A program made the position numbers and the translations under genes. A stretch of DNA of 64,000 nt, from contig JANFAH010000036.1 of NCBI GenBank assembly GCA_024663395.1, positions 593,471-657,470 of the forward strand, written 5' to 3'. Below, piece by piece: positions 46,589 to 58,279 of the stretch. The notes below the pieces were generated by a model, which saw only the letters and a list, made by a program, of their open reading frames with translations, was not told the origin of the DNA and did not search any database. The DNA is from Pisolithus tinctorius (Eukaryota > Basidiomycota > Agaricomycetes > Boletales > Pisolithaceae). Position 1 is the first letter of the stretch. Each line of letters starts with the position of its first letter.

Positions 46589-47568
46589 TCAATACTTAAA
46601 GTCCAGTTTACCTTGCATACAAGTTTCGAGTGAATGCTCTAGAATCACCTTCGAACCATATGAAAACGCCATACTTACATTGGAAATGGTGCCCTTCACT
46701 GCCTCAGCAAATATCTCAGAAACCCGACTGAGATGCAAAGTCGCTCTTGAACATATGGTAGGATAGTTGACCTGTCCAAGAAAATTCAGATTCTCGACAG
46801 TTGATGGATCGGGTCGATGGAGTAGGGCCTCGCGTGTGGCAGTCATGTAATCATGGAACCACTCATGATCCGATACATCCTTTGGGCAGCAGCAGAAGAT
46901 TTGTGGCATGTCTTCTTCAATCTCGTCTCTAAGATCTGGTTGAAAGTTGTCCTCAAATTCCGTTTGAAAGTCGATCTCATGCGCAGCAGTTGCACAGGCA
47001 GAGTGATACTCCAGAAGCCGGAGGTAGTCACCCGCTGAGATGTCCTCAAACTCAGCCACATAACCGCCAGGCCGACCAAAATCCTTGGTCTTCACGTCTC
47101 CCGTGCAGCCTTTTCTGCAAGGTTTCTCCAACCATATTGACATGCGACGGCATAAAGAGAAACTGGGCTTGACTGCAAATATTGGCGAGTTATCAGGTCT
47201 GTGGCATGATGGATAGCTGGTTCTATCAAATCGTACTTGACGACGGTAGCACGAGAGTCTTTATGTCGCCGACAGAGTCGAGTTTGGGGGATGTCAGAGG
47301 ATAAATGAGTCTGAGCACATGTCCAACACGGTTCCTGTTTCTGAGAGAGGAATGACGGGTAACGAATAAGGGTTCAATGGGCGTTCGACATGGACTGGGC
47401 ACCGAGAGTGAACATGTCCTTGAAGACAGGAGATGCGAGTGCAAGGTTGCCTTTGAAGACTCGAAAATGGAGGTTATCCGAGGACCGAAGGATCACTTCG
47501 GCGTTGGGATCGTCGAAGGGCCAGCTGGCTTCTGCACCCGGCACTGCAGAGGAAACTTCGCACTCCAT
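46589..47568 (-). pseudogene. BTB/POZ domain gene, frame-broken (paralogue 2)
   Basis: It starts MECEVSSAVPGAEASWPFDD, continues NAEVILRSSDNLHFRVFKG and FKDMFTLG, then breaks. Later pieces in other frames read LRLIYPLTSPKLDSVGDIK, KYDLIEPAIHHATDL and YAVACQYGWRNLAEKAARET. One base is missing at 47092 or so: ACGTGAAG here versus ACGTTGAAG in the copy at 57540. The C-terminal part (46589-47100) is open. The copy at 57120-58040 is a close duplicate with its own, different lesions. Confidence 0.82.
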
Positions 47569-47739
47569 CCCAGAGGTCGTCGAAGTTTACGAACTGCCTG
47601 GTAAACCAAACGGCAACACTTGCTCGTCACATACCGACTCGGAAGTTCTTCTCCTCGTCGCAGCTTCACTTCTCAACCGTCCGAAGACCAGCCATCAGAT
47701 TTCAAACCACATGCGTGTGTCATTTCCTGGGCAGAGATA

Positions 47740-48450
47740 CTACACACTAGGCACATACCCATTGGGCTAGGGACGATATCGTGTTTGGAGTTGGGGCGAT
47801 TCAGTTGTGTTTGGTCTTCTGCCGCCACTTCTTTGTCACGTACTCACCTCATCGTCCCACATCCATTGTCCACATCATGCAACGACGTGGCCTGACCCAG
47901 GTCCCGATGTCCTCCATTTTATCAAATCCGAGTTTATTAGGGCATGACCCTATGACAGACCTTACATGTGTGTGTTTGTTATTAGTCCTATCAACTGTGA
48001 TTGATATCGTTACAATTAGCAAACCAATAGGTCAGGACCAGATGAGGTGGAAATCTCACCCCGATTCCACGGACATGAACGACGTAAGTCATAATTACCC
48101 AGCAACCTAGTTCCAGTTGGCCAAACTGCGATAGATCGTGGGCCCTCCTTTCCTAGCTAGACATTTTGATGATTGCGAGATAGCTTCTTGTAAGATGTCT
48201 GCCATATTTCGTCTCTTACGTTGCGTGCGCCAAGACGCTCGCAGCGGACTTCATCATTCCATGACGAAGCTGCAGCGAGCATCTCGGCTCTCCAATGAGC
48301 TGGGTCTACTAAAGTGCGTGGCGTTTGGAAGCTTGTGGGCGTCGTGCCACGTCTCGTGCACTCATCTGATTACCAGACATCATGCAACGTAGCTCGGAGA
48401 CCGTATCCGCCTGTCTGCTGATCTATGCTGCCTGCGTCGCTTCCCACACT
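47740..48450 (+). pseudogene. Scrambled fragments of the ZIP transporter
   Basis: Near 47750-47820, CCCATTGGGCTAGGGACG ... GTTTGGAGTTGGGGCGATTC echoes the ZIP segment at 45060-45115. Near 48215-48255, ACGTTGCGTGCGCCAAGACGC echoes 45237-45260, followed by a GTGGCGTTTGGAAGCTTG match to 45317-45335. Near 48405-48440 the GTATCCGCCTGTCTGCTGATC piece appears a second time. The order is partly repeated. Dead. Confidence 0.65.
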
Positions 48451-49123
48451 ACTGTGACTCTCTAGTACGCCAGCACACACACGATGACGAGTGAATTGTA
48501 GCTGCATGCGTGATATGCTGCTACCCGTTCTGACCCCCTCCTCCACTGCTACATCCTGCCATTCCGCAATTAGACCTAGCCATGTCACCGTCACCAGCCT
48601 GTGATCGGACGAGATAGGACCTCAATTGCCCAAGTCCATCATGTATCCTCCGACATAACGCTTATCTTAACGGCACTCATTCAAACTTACCCAAGCCACA
48701 CATCCGAAGCATTGGGTCCATTACGAAGTCTGCAGAAAACATCTAGAAGATGCGGGATATCTCCATTATCTATAATCATCTTGCGCTGTGGTACATCTGG
48801 CGACGGTGCGGGATAATTTCGACTTCGTGGATGAAGGCCGGGGAGTGTGGGCATGTATCCGAATAACAAGCAACGAGTGCTTTGAGGATCGAGTGCTCAC
48901 GAGAATAAACCCCCCTTGAAGACAGTGAATGTGTGAAAGAGGATGCTCTAAAACCAAGGCTATCTGGAGTTTGGGAAAGAACGGTGTCAATCTGGGCGGG
49001 TAACGCAAACTCTGAAGGTGACTGGGAGACTTCATCTTCATCGTCTTGCTGTGTTTCATCTGGTATACATTGTCGATCGGAACGTCATGGTTGCATGCAT
49101 TCCGCTGTCTACCCAACAATCTG

Positions 49124-50810
49124 TCAATCGGAGGCTACTTCTACAGATTCCAGCCATGCATCATGTAATAGTTCTCGCGCTGTAGGGCGTAATGCGGAAT
49201 TCAGCGTGAGACAACGACGGATAAATGCTGCAGTATCCGGCACGTATTCTCTGTCAACTTGAAGCTCATTCAGGAGGTCGTCGATACTAGCTGAAGAAAA
49301 GTTTTCAACTCGGAGAAGGTTTCCTGCAAGAAAAATGTAAAAATATTCGCTAGAGCTCCGAAAAGTTTGTCACGGACCATCTTCATCGAAGTAGTTAGAA
49401 CGCCCGCTACAGGACTCCAGGAACTGCGGGGAGAATGGGCCAAGGTACTCCACCATGTTCTGTAGGTGAAAATAAGCTGAGTAGGTGGACTGGCCAAAAA
49501 GATGGAAGTCGGTAATAATCTCAAACAACTTCAGCGAAGTAATCAGAAACCACTCAGGAAGTCCGCCAAGTGAAACTCACAAGACAACCAATGGTCCATA
49601 TGTCGATGGATGAGGACCATGGGTGACCGAGAATGACTTCAGGGGCGCGGACAATCGGAGGTTGATAATGATTGCCGTGCCTGAGTTTTGTTGACGGGAG
49701 TCGCTGTTCGAATGCTTGTGAGCAGAATCCTGCGGGCGTCGACAGAAAAAAATGTATCTGTACCTTCTCCGTAATCGATTAGACACACCGAGATGTTGTC
49801 CAAGGAAGTGCTAGAGGCCAAAGTTTGGAAGGGGTTGAGACTTGGCGAAGACAAATGGCTTGCGAGGATGGCTCCTCTTCGAGCGGCTGGTCATAAGTGG
49901 CGGCCGGGTTGACTTGTAGATAGTCGTCAATCTGTGGTCCGGACATTCTAGGAAGTTTCACAAGAACATTGTCAGATTTAACGTCTCGACATTGTCCAGT
50001 CCAACAAGTGATAAATCATTTCAGATACAACAAATTACCTGTGTGAACATACCCACACTCGTGATGGAGGTAGTCGAGAGCGCAAGAAGGAGCTGTTTGA
50101 TGATGCGCTTCGCGACAGGTACTGTGAATGTCTTCCGGTCAGGAGGGCGCAATGTTTTCAAACAAGAACCCAAGACATCTGTCACGAAGCACATATGATC
50201 GCCAGCAGGGCTTGTGGTAAGAAAGTGGTCCCGAAGGACCAGACAATGCTGAAATCCTGGATGGCCCGGATCGGGCGGATCCGATCTTCGTGAACACTTC
50301 GTATTCTTCAGACGGGAACATTTTGGTCGCATCCGCAGTCAGAATTTTGATGGCGACGTAGGTTTTTACGTCCGCATGTGTATCGCTGCACAAGTCGTCA
50401 GTGGGGATGGGTGAATGGGCAAACAAGGAACATACATTGCGAGCCATACGGTGGAGCTGCGGGCCCATCCAAGCTTCCGTATGAGATTTTAGCGCCGAAT
50501 GTGATCTGAGAGGGAGGTGACAAACCTTGCGCACCAATTCATATCGTTCACACGGCGGCCAGTCGATGCCCACCCTTTGCAGAAAGGGTAGTACCCGTTA
50601 ACCTTCCAGAGAGCTCATGAAGAGAGGCTCTTCAGGACAGTCCACCTCGTTCCCATCGAGCTCGGTACCAGTGGTACAAGGGAAATCTGTAGATAATAGG
50701 ACTTCATGTTCGGTCATGTTTCGGCACCAATTTACCCTCTGATGATGCTGTCGGGTGGTGACGGGCGTATGCAGGGAAGAGATTCCATGATCAGGCAGTT
50801 GAGTGGACAA
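49124..50810 (-). pseudogene. SRPK-like serine/threonine kinase, frame breaks present
   Basis: A kinase of the fungal SRPK-like group: ERYELVRK, then across an intron LGWARSSTVWLA (glycine loop partly altered), YVAIKILTADATKM (VAIK lysine), YVHTDVKSDNVLV (catalytic loop in HTD form), CLIDYGE (DFG position reads DYG, usual in this group), PPIVRAPEVILGHPWSSSID, IWTIGCL, MVEYLGPFSPQFLE, and ending IRRCLTLNSALRPTARELL with TGA at 49124-49126. Breaks: an extra C near 50290, two extra bases near 50075, frame changes near 49870-49830, and an in-frame TAA near 50598. It is probably a pseudogene, or an assembly problem of the same kind as in gcs1. Confidence 0.78.
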
Positions 50811-50926
50811 CCGGCGGTTCTCAAGATAGTGTGACTCTACAAAAAAAGGATGGAATGTACATATCTGCTGAAATCTGATCGCACGTCTAACCAGACACCA
50901 TTATGGGTCACGCGCACCTCCAGAAT

Positions 50927-51045
50927 AGTGTTGTTGGCAGAAGCCTGCCAATTTGCCAGGTGGCAGGGCAAAACTGGCAATGCCAGGCAGATGGCAGAAC
51001 CTCCAGGTTATGTATGGCAGAACCTGGCAGGAATCTCATACCAAA
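50927..51045. repeat. GCCAG/TGGCAG-rich element end
   Basis: AGTGTTGTTGGCAGAAGCC followed by many short TGGCAG, TTGCCAGG and CTGGCA words in both orientations. A similar start, AGTGATTGGCACAACTGGC, occurs at 54500. Dense subterminal repeats of this kind are typical of hAT-type DNA transposon ends; that assignment is inference. Confidence 0.45.
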
Positions 51046-52000
51046 TGTAGCTTAGTAGATGGTCAGGTTGTCTGAAACGTCGAGCTATGGGAAGGCAGAC
51101 ACCAGTGCATCCTCAGCCCGTCATGACATCCAGCACTGGTGGGTGACCTGTCCCTGATTTTGTTACTGCAAATTTCACCTGCATCAAGAAAAGTTTGACA
51201 ATAAATCTAATTGGTATTACTGGAAAAGCAACATCTGTGGTGACAGCTCCAGCTCAAAAGGTGCTTGAATCTAAGGGCCTTTGCAATCACAATTCTCCCC
51301 AATTGTTCCACATGCTGGCAATGTTGAAACGTCTCTTTTCCAATCTTGGAAACAACTCAGGTCCCCTCAGTGAAGCAACCTCTTGGTTTCAACCTTCGAG
51401 ATGCTAGGAAAAATACATGCTAACCTGAATTATCATATACACACCACCAAAGCAACTAGCAGCAAGAAAATGCGGCATCATCACGCCCATATACACACCC
51501 AAGACCAGTCAGGGATCAGTGTGGAATGTTGCAAAGGATCTCGAAGAAAGATTTACCTGGGTTCCTCCACTCATTGCCCAATCTGACGAAGATCTTGCTG
51601 GCCCTGAAGCAATCTCACTGGATGAGATTGATGCTTTGTTTTCAGCCTTCGAGTCAGAGGTGGCTGAGGGTGAAGGTCATGAAAGTGTTAGTGGAAGAGG
51701 TGTAGTTGAAGGCCAGGTGTACAGCTTCGAGGAACTTGATCAAGTTGATAAAGGGTTGCTCCCCAAGGTGTTGATGAAGTCGTTGAGGTGGTCAACCACA
51801 GCCAGCAGGATGACGGAGGATGGGATGCAACATTGCTGATGTTGTCAAATGACTTAGATTGTCTGTAGTACACAGTGTACGTTCTGGTGAACCACCGGTT
51901 TTGCCACATTCACTGCGGAAACGAGATTTTGTCTGGTACCGGAGTATGGGTGTGGGCAGATGACTAAACCGTAGATAGCTTGTACTTCGACAGGTGATTC
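51046..52000. other. CpG-poor block with an unassigned open frame
   Basis: Unlike its surroundings, 51150-51840 is CpG-poor and AT-rich. The frame 51519-51839 reads WNVAKDLEERFTWVPPLI and an acidic EAISLDEIDALFSAFESE. It could be a relic of a transposase or transposon passenger, but I do not recognise it. It sits just inside the GCCAG-rich end at 50927. Confidence 0.35.
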
Positions 52001-52009
52001 GCCAACGTC

Positions 52010-53620
52010 GTGAAATGGTACATAAAACCTGAGCCTGGATACCCTGCCCCGCGTCTGGACAGCTACTATGTCTGCCGTCAGGACAAGCGCTGCCTATATG
52101 TCCAGAGATATGCGCAGATGGTAGTTGAGAATGTCCTCAGGTACATGCAGTTGGTCATAGCAAGTGTCCCATGTCCATACACAGTACGAATAGATCATCT
52201 TTCTGTACAAAACAATATATGGGTTCCTTCAGGAAAGCTACATGCAAATCCGTCCGGGAACCACCCTGCTGGCAAAAAACCACATATACCTCTCGCTCCC
52301 CTGCGTCGCCCCCGCCCTCCCACACCTCACAAACCTCCTGGCAGCGATGTTCCCAGCCTCGTCTGAACGCGGGCCACCCGACCGACCCTATAACACAAGC
52401 AGGGACATGGATCAGGACCGTCGAATGTCCGTGGGTTCAGGGGGTGGTTTGAACGCACCATCGTTGTTTTCAGCTTCAGACAGTCGCTTTCAGACGCCCT
52501 CCGACCATAGGAACATTGACCGTCATCCTAGCATAGGTGCAAGCATGTCTTTTGGACGAACGACTGCAGGTTTAGGGGAGGGAACCCCGAGTACACATGA
52601 CGACGTGTTCAGCGGTGATTTTCAACTTTAATCGGATGCTAAACGAACCCCTGGTGCGCGTATGATAAGAGCGTGATGACCAGAGAAACAGATACTCACC
52701 TCGCATGAATATTAATATTGATAGTCTCAGGGAATTGGAAGACGTGATGGTGCTGGTCAACGACAATCGTTTGCGGAGCGAACAACATCTCGGTCTTCAT
52801 TTGCAGACCTACGGCAACTAGAAGAAACCTTTGGGTAAACTCATATATACGATACACATCCCGGGACTTACTTATACACCTACGCAGACATGACCGTGGG
52901 CAGCCCTCCTCCGCACTGAATACCACGCACAGCGGGACCGCGGCTTCGTACAATGAATTGCCCTCGGGCTCGCAATATTCTGTAGGAGCGTCAACGTCGA
53001 GTTCACAATACTCTATGGGACCGTCAGCAAATGACTATTCGCTAGGTTACACGACCCGCCATTCTGACCAAGGTTCCCCTGCATTCTTCAATGGACACGC
53101 ACCTCGTGACACACGATCTCATGCGAATCTTCAGCCCTCGTCTGGCACGATCCCGCTGCCCCTTCTCGTTGAAGAAATCAAAAAGATAAACACAAATTTG
53201 TCAGAACTGCGCGTTGCAAACATAGACACATGACGAGAGTTAGCTCACCGAATTGAAGCCGCTGAAACTGCGATCGCTGAGCTCCGAGAGGAGCTTTCAT
53301 CGCTCTCTAGCAAGCAAACGAAGTTACCAACAGTAACCAAAAATATCTCTAATCAGCATCCTAAATTGAAGGTAAGTTCGAGGCTCGTCACGTCGCATCA
53401 AGATCGCTTGAACGTGATATTTCGGTCTCCAGACCATACTGCACAACAAGGTGTTAGAACTGTGCGCAGTAGATAGATTAAGTACCGAGGAGCGTCTGTC
53501 CATCATGGCCGAACATATAAGGGGACTTCCCAACAAGCACCCGACGGAAGAGATCTCACCCTGGGTCTTGTTGGTAGATGAACAGACACAAGAAGAAAAA
53601 GAATACTTGCCTTAGATAAC
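52010..53620 (+). pseudogene. Unrecognised coiled-coil gene with a nonsense codon
   Basis: Exon-like segments near 52242-52631 (TTLLAKNHIYLSLPCVAPAL, then Ser/Gly/Asp-rich) and 52953-53374 (GSQYSVGASTSSSQYSMG, then LLVEEIKKINTNLSELR). The latter frame meets TGA at 53231 and continues without shift into RELAHRIEAAETAIAELREE, a heptad-type coiled coil. A GTAAGT donor after HPKLK joins by frame to TILHNKVLELCAVDRLSTEE and ends near 53616. The TGA is followed by CGA and may itself derive from CGA. Function is unknown; the two halves may not be one gene. Confidence 0.4.
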
Positions 53621-54485
53621 GCAGTCTTGATCTGCTCGTCGTCGCTCTCCGGCTCGGTGGCGCTATCATCGACGTCTGGCGAAATGAAGATTAGTATCAG
53701 GTTGCAATAGCCAGGGAGAGCGCGTACGAACTGACTTACCGGCCCTGTCCTTCGATGGAGTTTTTGCTGGTGTATTGAAAAGCGACGGGGATAAAGATAC
53801 CTCGCCAAGATCGGAAGTGGGTACTGGTTGTTCGTCACAACCCATAGACTTGCAGGGCTTGGGCGTTTCAATGGGATCAACTTGGACTTGTCCATCCCTG
53901 TGTTGGACAGGAAGCACAGTCGTTATCTCGAGAGTCTTGGAAAAGAAAAATAAGTTTAAATACCACAGAGCTGGATGAATTGCTTACCACAATGCCTGAC
54001 GCTGGCGGTGTGAAGGAAACGCGATACGTGCCAGGGTGTGTGATAGGGAGCTGGAACGATATCAAGTTGGTCATGATGCGAGTCGGTGCTGAGGGACTTA
54101 CAAATTTTTTCTGCAAAGTGTCGATGAGCTGTCTGGAACGCAGGATGGTGTACAGGCAGGTGTGTACACGCGTGTCCCGATGTCGAGAAAAAAACCCATC
54201 GGTCTGTCTGGAGGCAATCAGCATGCGGACAAGTGAGAACTCGGCAGGGTACAAACAGATGATATGTTGACCTGTTTGGCTTATGGATTTGGCACGGACA
54301 CATGATTTGTGATGAAATTGTACGTCTAGATATTTCCAAAGGTTCTCTAAGATTTCACGCAGTCTGGATTTAGTACGGGAAGGTTCTACGATATTTCCGA
54401 AGCACGGATTTGATACGGGCATTGAGTTAGGTATGTATTTAGTACAGGTAGCTGGTCTGACACCATCTAAATCTTCCCTGGACAA
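53590..54485 (-). CDS. Hypothetical protein with two supported introns
   Basis: Minus-strand segments join in frame. SFQLPITHPGTYRVSFTPP ... ASGIV is followed by an intron (GTAAGC to AAG, about 53938-53988), then TLEITTVLPVQHRDGQVQVD ... PAKTPSKDRA, an intron (GTAAGT to CAG, about 53675-53737), and DVDDSATEPESDDEQIKTAL. The upstream frame reaches about 54485. No known domain; the tail is acidic. The introns support a real gene, but start and stop are not secure. It overlaps the end of the plus-strand coiled-coil segment. Confidence 0.4.
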
Positions 54486-54498
54486 AAACTCGTTTCCG

Positions 54499-54660
54499 CA
54501 GTGATTGGCACAACTGGCAGAACCCTGGGTTTTGCCGGTTTTGCCGGTACTACTGGCAAAATATACCCAAATTAGTTCTGCCCACTACACTACTCCAGAA
54601 GCCTCCGGCAAATGCCGAAGGATGCAACTCTGGTTGGCCAAACCTGGAGCCAGAGAAGAA
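54499..54660. repeat. Second GCCGG/TGGCA-rich element fragment
   Basis: It starts CAGTGATTGGCACAACTGG, with TTTTGCCGGTTTTGCCGGT and CTCCGGCAAATGCCGAAGG inside. It resembles the element end at 50927 in the same orientation but keeps CpG in its GCCGG words. It may be a hAT-like terminal fragment or MITE. Confidence 0.4.
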
Positions 54661-55760
54661 CGTACCCAAAACCCTAACTTTGAAACGTGATTCCGACTAT
54701 GTATCCAGTCTCGCTTCCCAACCTTCCTCAGTACCTGGACAAGTCTAGCCACAGGCTGTACCCTGAACTTTTCCCGATTCTGACAGTGATAAGTGCGTAG
54801 ACGATATGGGTCGTCAGATAGTTGTTCATACTCGAGCTTTCTATTCGAAGGTTCCAACCATTTTGGTCCTTCTTCACATCAACACCTTCGACGTAACCTT
54901 GTTATTCATCCAACTCCTGCCATGTTCCGCAAAGTTCGCAATGTATGAAAGAATATATATACAGAAGCAGATGTGGTTGGCCAGTATCAAGCCTTTCATT
55001 CGAGTCTCAAGGCAAGTGCTCAGCAGGTATCGATGGTCTTGCAGCTGCTCACTTCCGATGCCAGACCTCTGGACCGATGTCGAATGTTTCCGGCGTTTCA
55101 CTTTCAGCGCTCAAGTCAGCAATAACGCTTACACCAGTACTCAGCGACGCCTGCGGGTCAGACAATACCTAGAAGAGTTTCCTTCCTGTCTGGGCCAGAA
55201 AATATTTCGTATAACCGTTACCCGCGCGGTGTCAATACCAACATGATGAGTTCTTCTTTTTGTCTGGTTCTCTGACATAATGATCTTGCTCGACAGTGCA
55301 GCCGGCCATTCAGGTGGCACGACCCGAAGGAGCCTTATCATTGCAATGTGCTGTGACGAATAGAGCCACTGGGCAAAAAATTCAAACGACCAATCCTCAC
55401 ACCGGGAAGAAAACTGACGTTTGGCACGTGCCCCTTGGCCGGAACACAGAGAAGTTGTACGCTGACGCAGATGTGTGGTACAAGAAGAAGTATGGTAAAT
55501 AGATTCATCATGATGCAAGCGTACATGTCCGAATCTCTCACTACTAAAAGTTTCGTTTGATATTTGCTTCTTGTGTACGTATAGTCTCAAGGCGGAGTCA
55601 CTACTTGTGCGAACGTGAAATAAACTTGACTTGCCCAAGCCACCTCAGTGTCATGAAGCTCAAACAAGGATGGATTCTATTCCTGTGCTATGATGCAGCG
55701 AGTCACCTGGCGGTCACCCACAAAGCAGGTTAAGTAGTGCCATGGGAATGTGACGAGCTT
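54661..55760. other. Unassigned region with short open frames
   Basis: Plus-strand frames near 54945-55172 (GKCSAGIDGLAAAHFRCQ) and 55296-55502 (RATGQKIQTTNPHTGKKTD, ending WYKKKYGK) look protein-like, but I do not know the family and no gene model is secure. Confidence 0.3.
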
Positions 55761-56249
55761 AGCTGATTGAGGCCCTATCTTGTCCTGTCTCGTCCTACCA
55801 AAGACAGGTAATAGTTTGCGGGTAGAGATTTCATACCCCGTCTGGCAGGGTGTGCTTGTACGTGCTGTAGACTGAAATCCGATGATGTCGGGTTAAAAAC
55901 TCCAGCTTGACCTACAAAATGTAAGATCCAAGGGACCTAGCTGACAGGCATTGGAACTTTATGGCATTTTCCCTCAAGTCTCTGTTGTGGCACGGTTGGC
56001 GACGGACTCACACGAGAGTTCTTCGGACGAGCCTAGGTCGAGGAGTGCTTCCGGTGTGTTGCTAAATTCGGACATGGGGCAAACAAGAGATGACTGATCG
56101 ACTATTAGTGGGCATCGGTTGTGAACAGAGAGGTCACGAGAGCAAAGATGTCCTTAGGGATGGAGGGAATGTATGAGACTTGAAGGCTCTAACGCAACTG
56201 CAAGCTACGGGTGGGAAAAGAATTATCAGAAAAAAAATCGTGGTGTCTC

Positions 56250-56657
56250 TGGTCAGTTAGGTTGAATTCCAATGGCACCTTGTACCATCAGGTAATAGAG
56301 GATCAGCTCAAACCGTACAAAACAGTACTTACTCTGGAAATGGCAACCAACTGCCTCAGCATACAGCATCTGGGAAATCCCGCAAAAATGCATGGCCATT
56401 CTGTAACAGATGGTGATCGGGACCCATAGTATTCCAGGAAAATCAAGATTCTCGACAGTTGATGGATCGGGTCGGTAGAGTGGTTTCTGGCGGGCGGCAG
56501 TTCCGACAGCATGCAATAAGTGAGGATTGAGTACTGAGTATCGAGAGAGCATTGATCGCAGTGGACTGGGCCGACGAATACGTGCGAGAGGATACAGTGA
56601 AGGTTCTGAAACAAGGATGTCCGAAGCATACCTTAGCTTGACAAAGAACGGTGTCAC
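56250..56657 (-). pseudogene. Fragment of a BTB gene 3' exon
   Basis: The minus strand reads RPDPSTVENLDFPGI and AMHFCGISQMLYAEAVGCHF, matching the C-terminal exon of the BTB copy at 46589-46850 (RPDPSTVENLNFLG, LHLSRVSEIFAEAVKG). The BTB domain itself is absent. Its left flank (55780-55925) and its interior (56510-56620) resemble the spacer at 45406-46200. Confidence 0.7.
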
Positions 56658-56760
56658 ATCTGTGCCACCGAAGGACTACCGGGTACCCAGTACAATTCTG
56701 AAGGTGAAGTGATTAGAAGATTTTCGTCGTCTTGCTGTACATTGTCTGTACGTTTACGAT
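56640..56760. pseudogene. Fragment of the kinase 3' flank
   Basis: AAAGAACGGTGTCA ... TCTGAAGGTGA ... TCGTCGTCTTGCTGT ... TACATTGTC matches 48975-49080, just past the kinase stop. It shows that the duplicated segments included the kinase flank. Confidence 0.55.
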
Positions 56761-57119
56761 CAAGCCTCTCTAATGTGAAACCATGCAGGATGGGAAGCCA
56801 AACCATCCGTACTTGCTGCATGGGAAATCTACAAAAAAACCGAACATGCAATTGGCTACGTCATTTAGGGACCGCAACCTATGTGACAGGGAAAAAAAGT
56901 AAGACAGTTGATACGCTGAAGTTATATTTGGCAGAACGGGGCACTGAACTGGATCGTTCTTCATCTCGGGAGGAAGTAGGTCCACATTTGAGAATGTCAT
57001 GGCATCGAAGAAGTGTCCTTGCTTGGCGGTCCAGCTCCGTAACACGACAGCGCTCGCGATGACCTTCATTGCTTAAACTCCAGTTTTACCTTGCATATAA
57101 TATTGAGTAAGTTCTCTAG

Positions 57120-58040
57120 AGTCAACTTCGAATAAAGCACACTTACTTTGGAAATGGCGCCGTCAACTGCGCGGGCATATATACAGAAATCTGATCGAGA
57201 TGCAGGGCCATTCTTGAACATACTGTAGTGCCCTCGAGCACTCCAAGAAAACTACGATCCTTGACAGTTGACGGATCGGGTCGACGAAGTATCCCTCACG
57301 TGTGACAGTCATGTACTCATGAAACCACTGGTGACTCAATACATGCATTGGGCAGTTGCAGAGGAGAGCTGGAATGTCTATGTCTTCGCCAACCTCGGAT
57401 CTAAGAAGTGGAAATGCAATGTCAATTCCGTTTGAATGTCGGTCGTATGCGCAGCGGTTGCACAGGCACGGTGATAATCCAGAAGTCGGTAGTAGTCGCC
57501 TGCTGACATGTCTTCGAGTTCGGCTACATACGTACGAACCCGGCCAAAATCCTTGATCTTCAACGTCTCCCGCGCAGCCCGTTCAGCAAGGTTTCTCCAG
57601 CCACATAGGCATGCAATGGCGTAAAGAGAAACTGGGCTTGACTGCAAATATTGGCGAATTATCAGGTCGTGGCACGATCGATAGCTGGTTCTATCAAATC
57701 GTACTAGACGACGGCAGCAACGAGAGCCTTTATGTCGCCGACAGAGTCGAGTTTGGGGGTTGTCAGAGGGTAGATGAGTCTGGCAACGCGTCCAACGCGG
57801 AGCCTGTTTCTGACACAGGGACGACGGGTAAGGAAGAAGGGTTCGGAGGGTGTTCTCCATGGACTGGGGCACCGAGAGTGAACATGTCCTTGAAGACGGG
57901 AGATGCGAGTGACAGGTTACATCTGAAGACCCGAAAATCACGTTATCTGAAGACCGAAGGATCACTTCGGCGTTGGGGTCGTCGAAGGGCCAGCTGGCTT
58001 TCGTAGCCAGCACTGCAGAGGAAACTTCGCACTCCATTAT
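57120..58040 (-). pseudogene. BTB/POZ domain gene, frame-broken (paralogue 3)
   Basis: A close duplicate of 46589-47568: MECEVSSAVLATKASWPFDD, NAEVILRSSDNV, then a one-base loss at the position of LHFRVFK. Later come YLQSSPVSLYAIACLCGWR, AARETLKIKDFG and YVAELEDMSAGDYYRLLDYH. It keeps the T lost in paralogue 2 but has its own earlier frameshift, so the two decayed independently after duplication. The flank at 56985-57110 matches 46495-46620. Confidence 0.82.
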
Positions 58041-58279
58041 CCTAGAGGTCGTCGAAGTTGTACGAACTGCCTGGTAAACAGACCGCAACGCCTGCTCGTC
58101 ACATGTCGACTCGGAAGTTCATCTCCTATAAGCAGACATGTATGATGTACAATGGAAGTCTAGGCTCAGCTTCCCATGGAGCCTACATTACCTTCTCTGC
58201 GGAAACGAGATTCTGTCTGTACAATGGGCTGGATCATGCAAGGCAGCAGATACCCTTTCACAGTAGGTATTGGTGAGTC

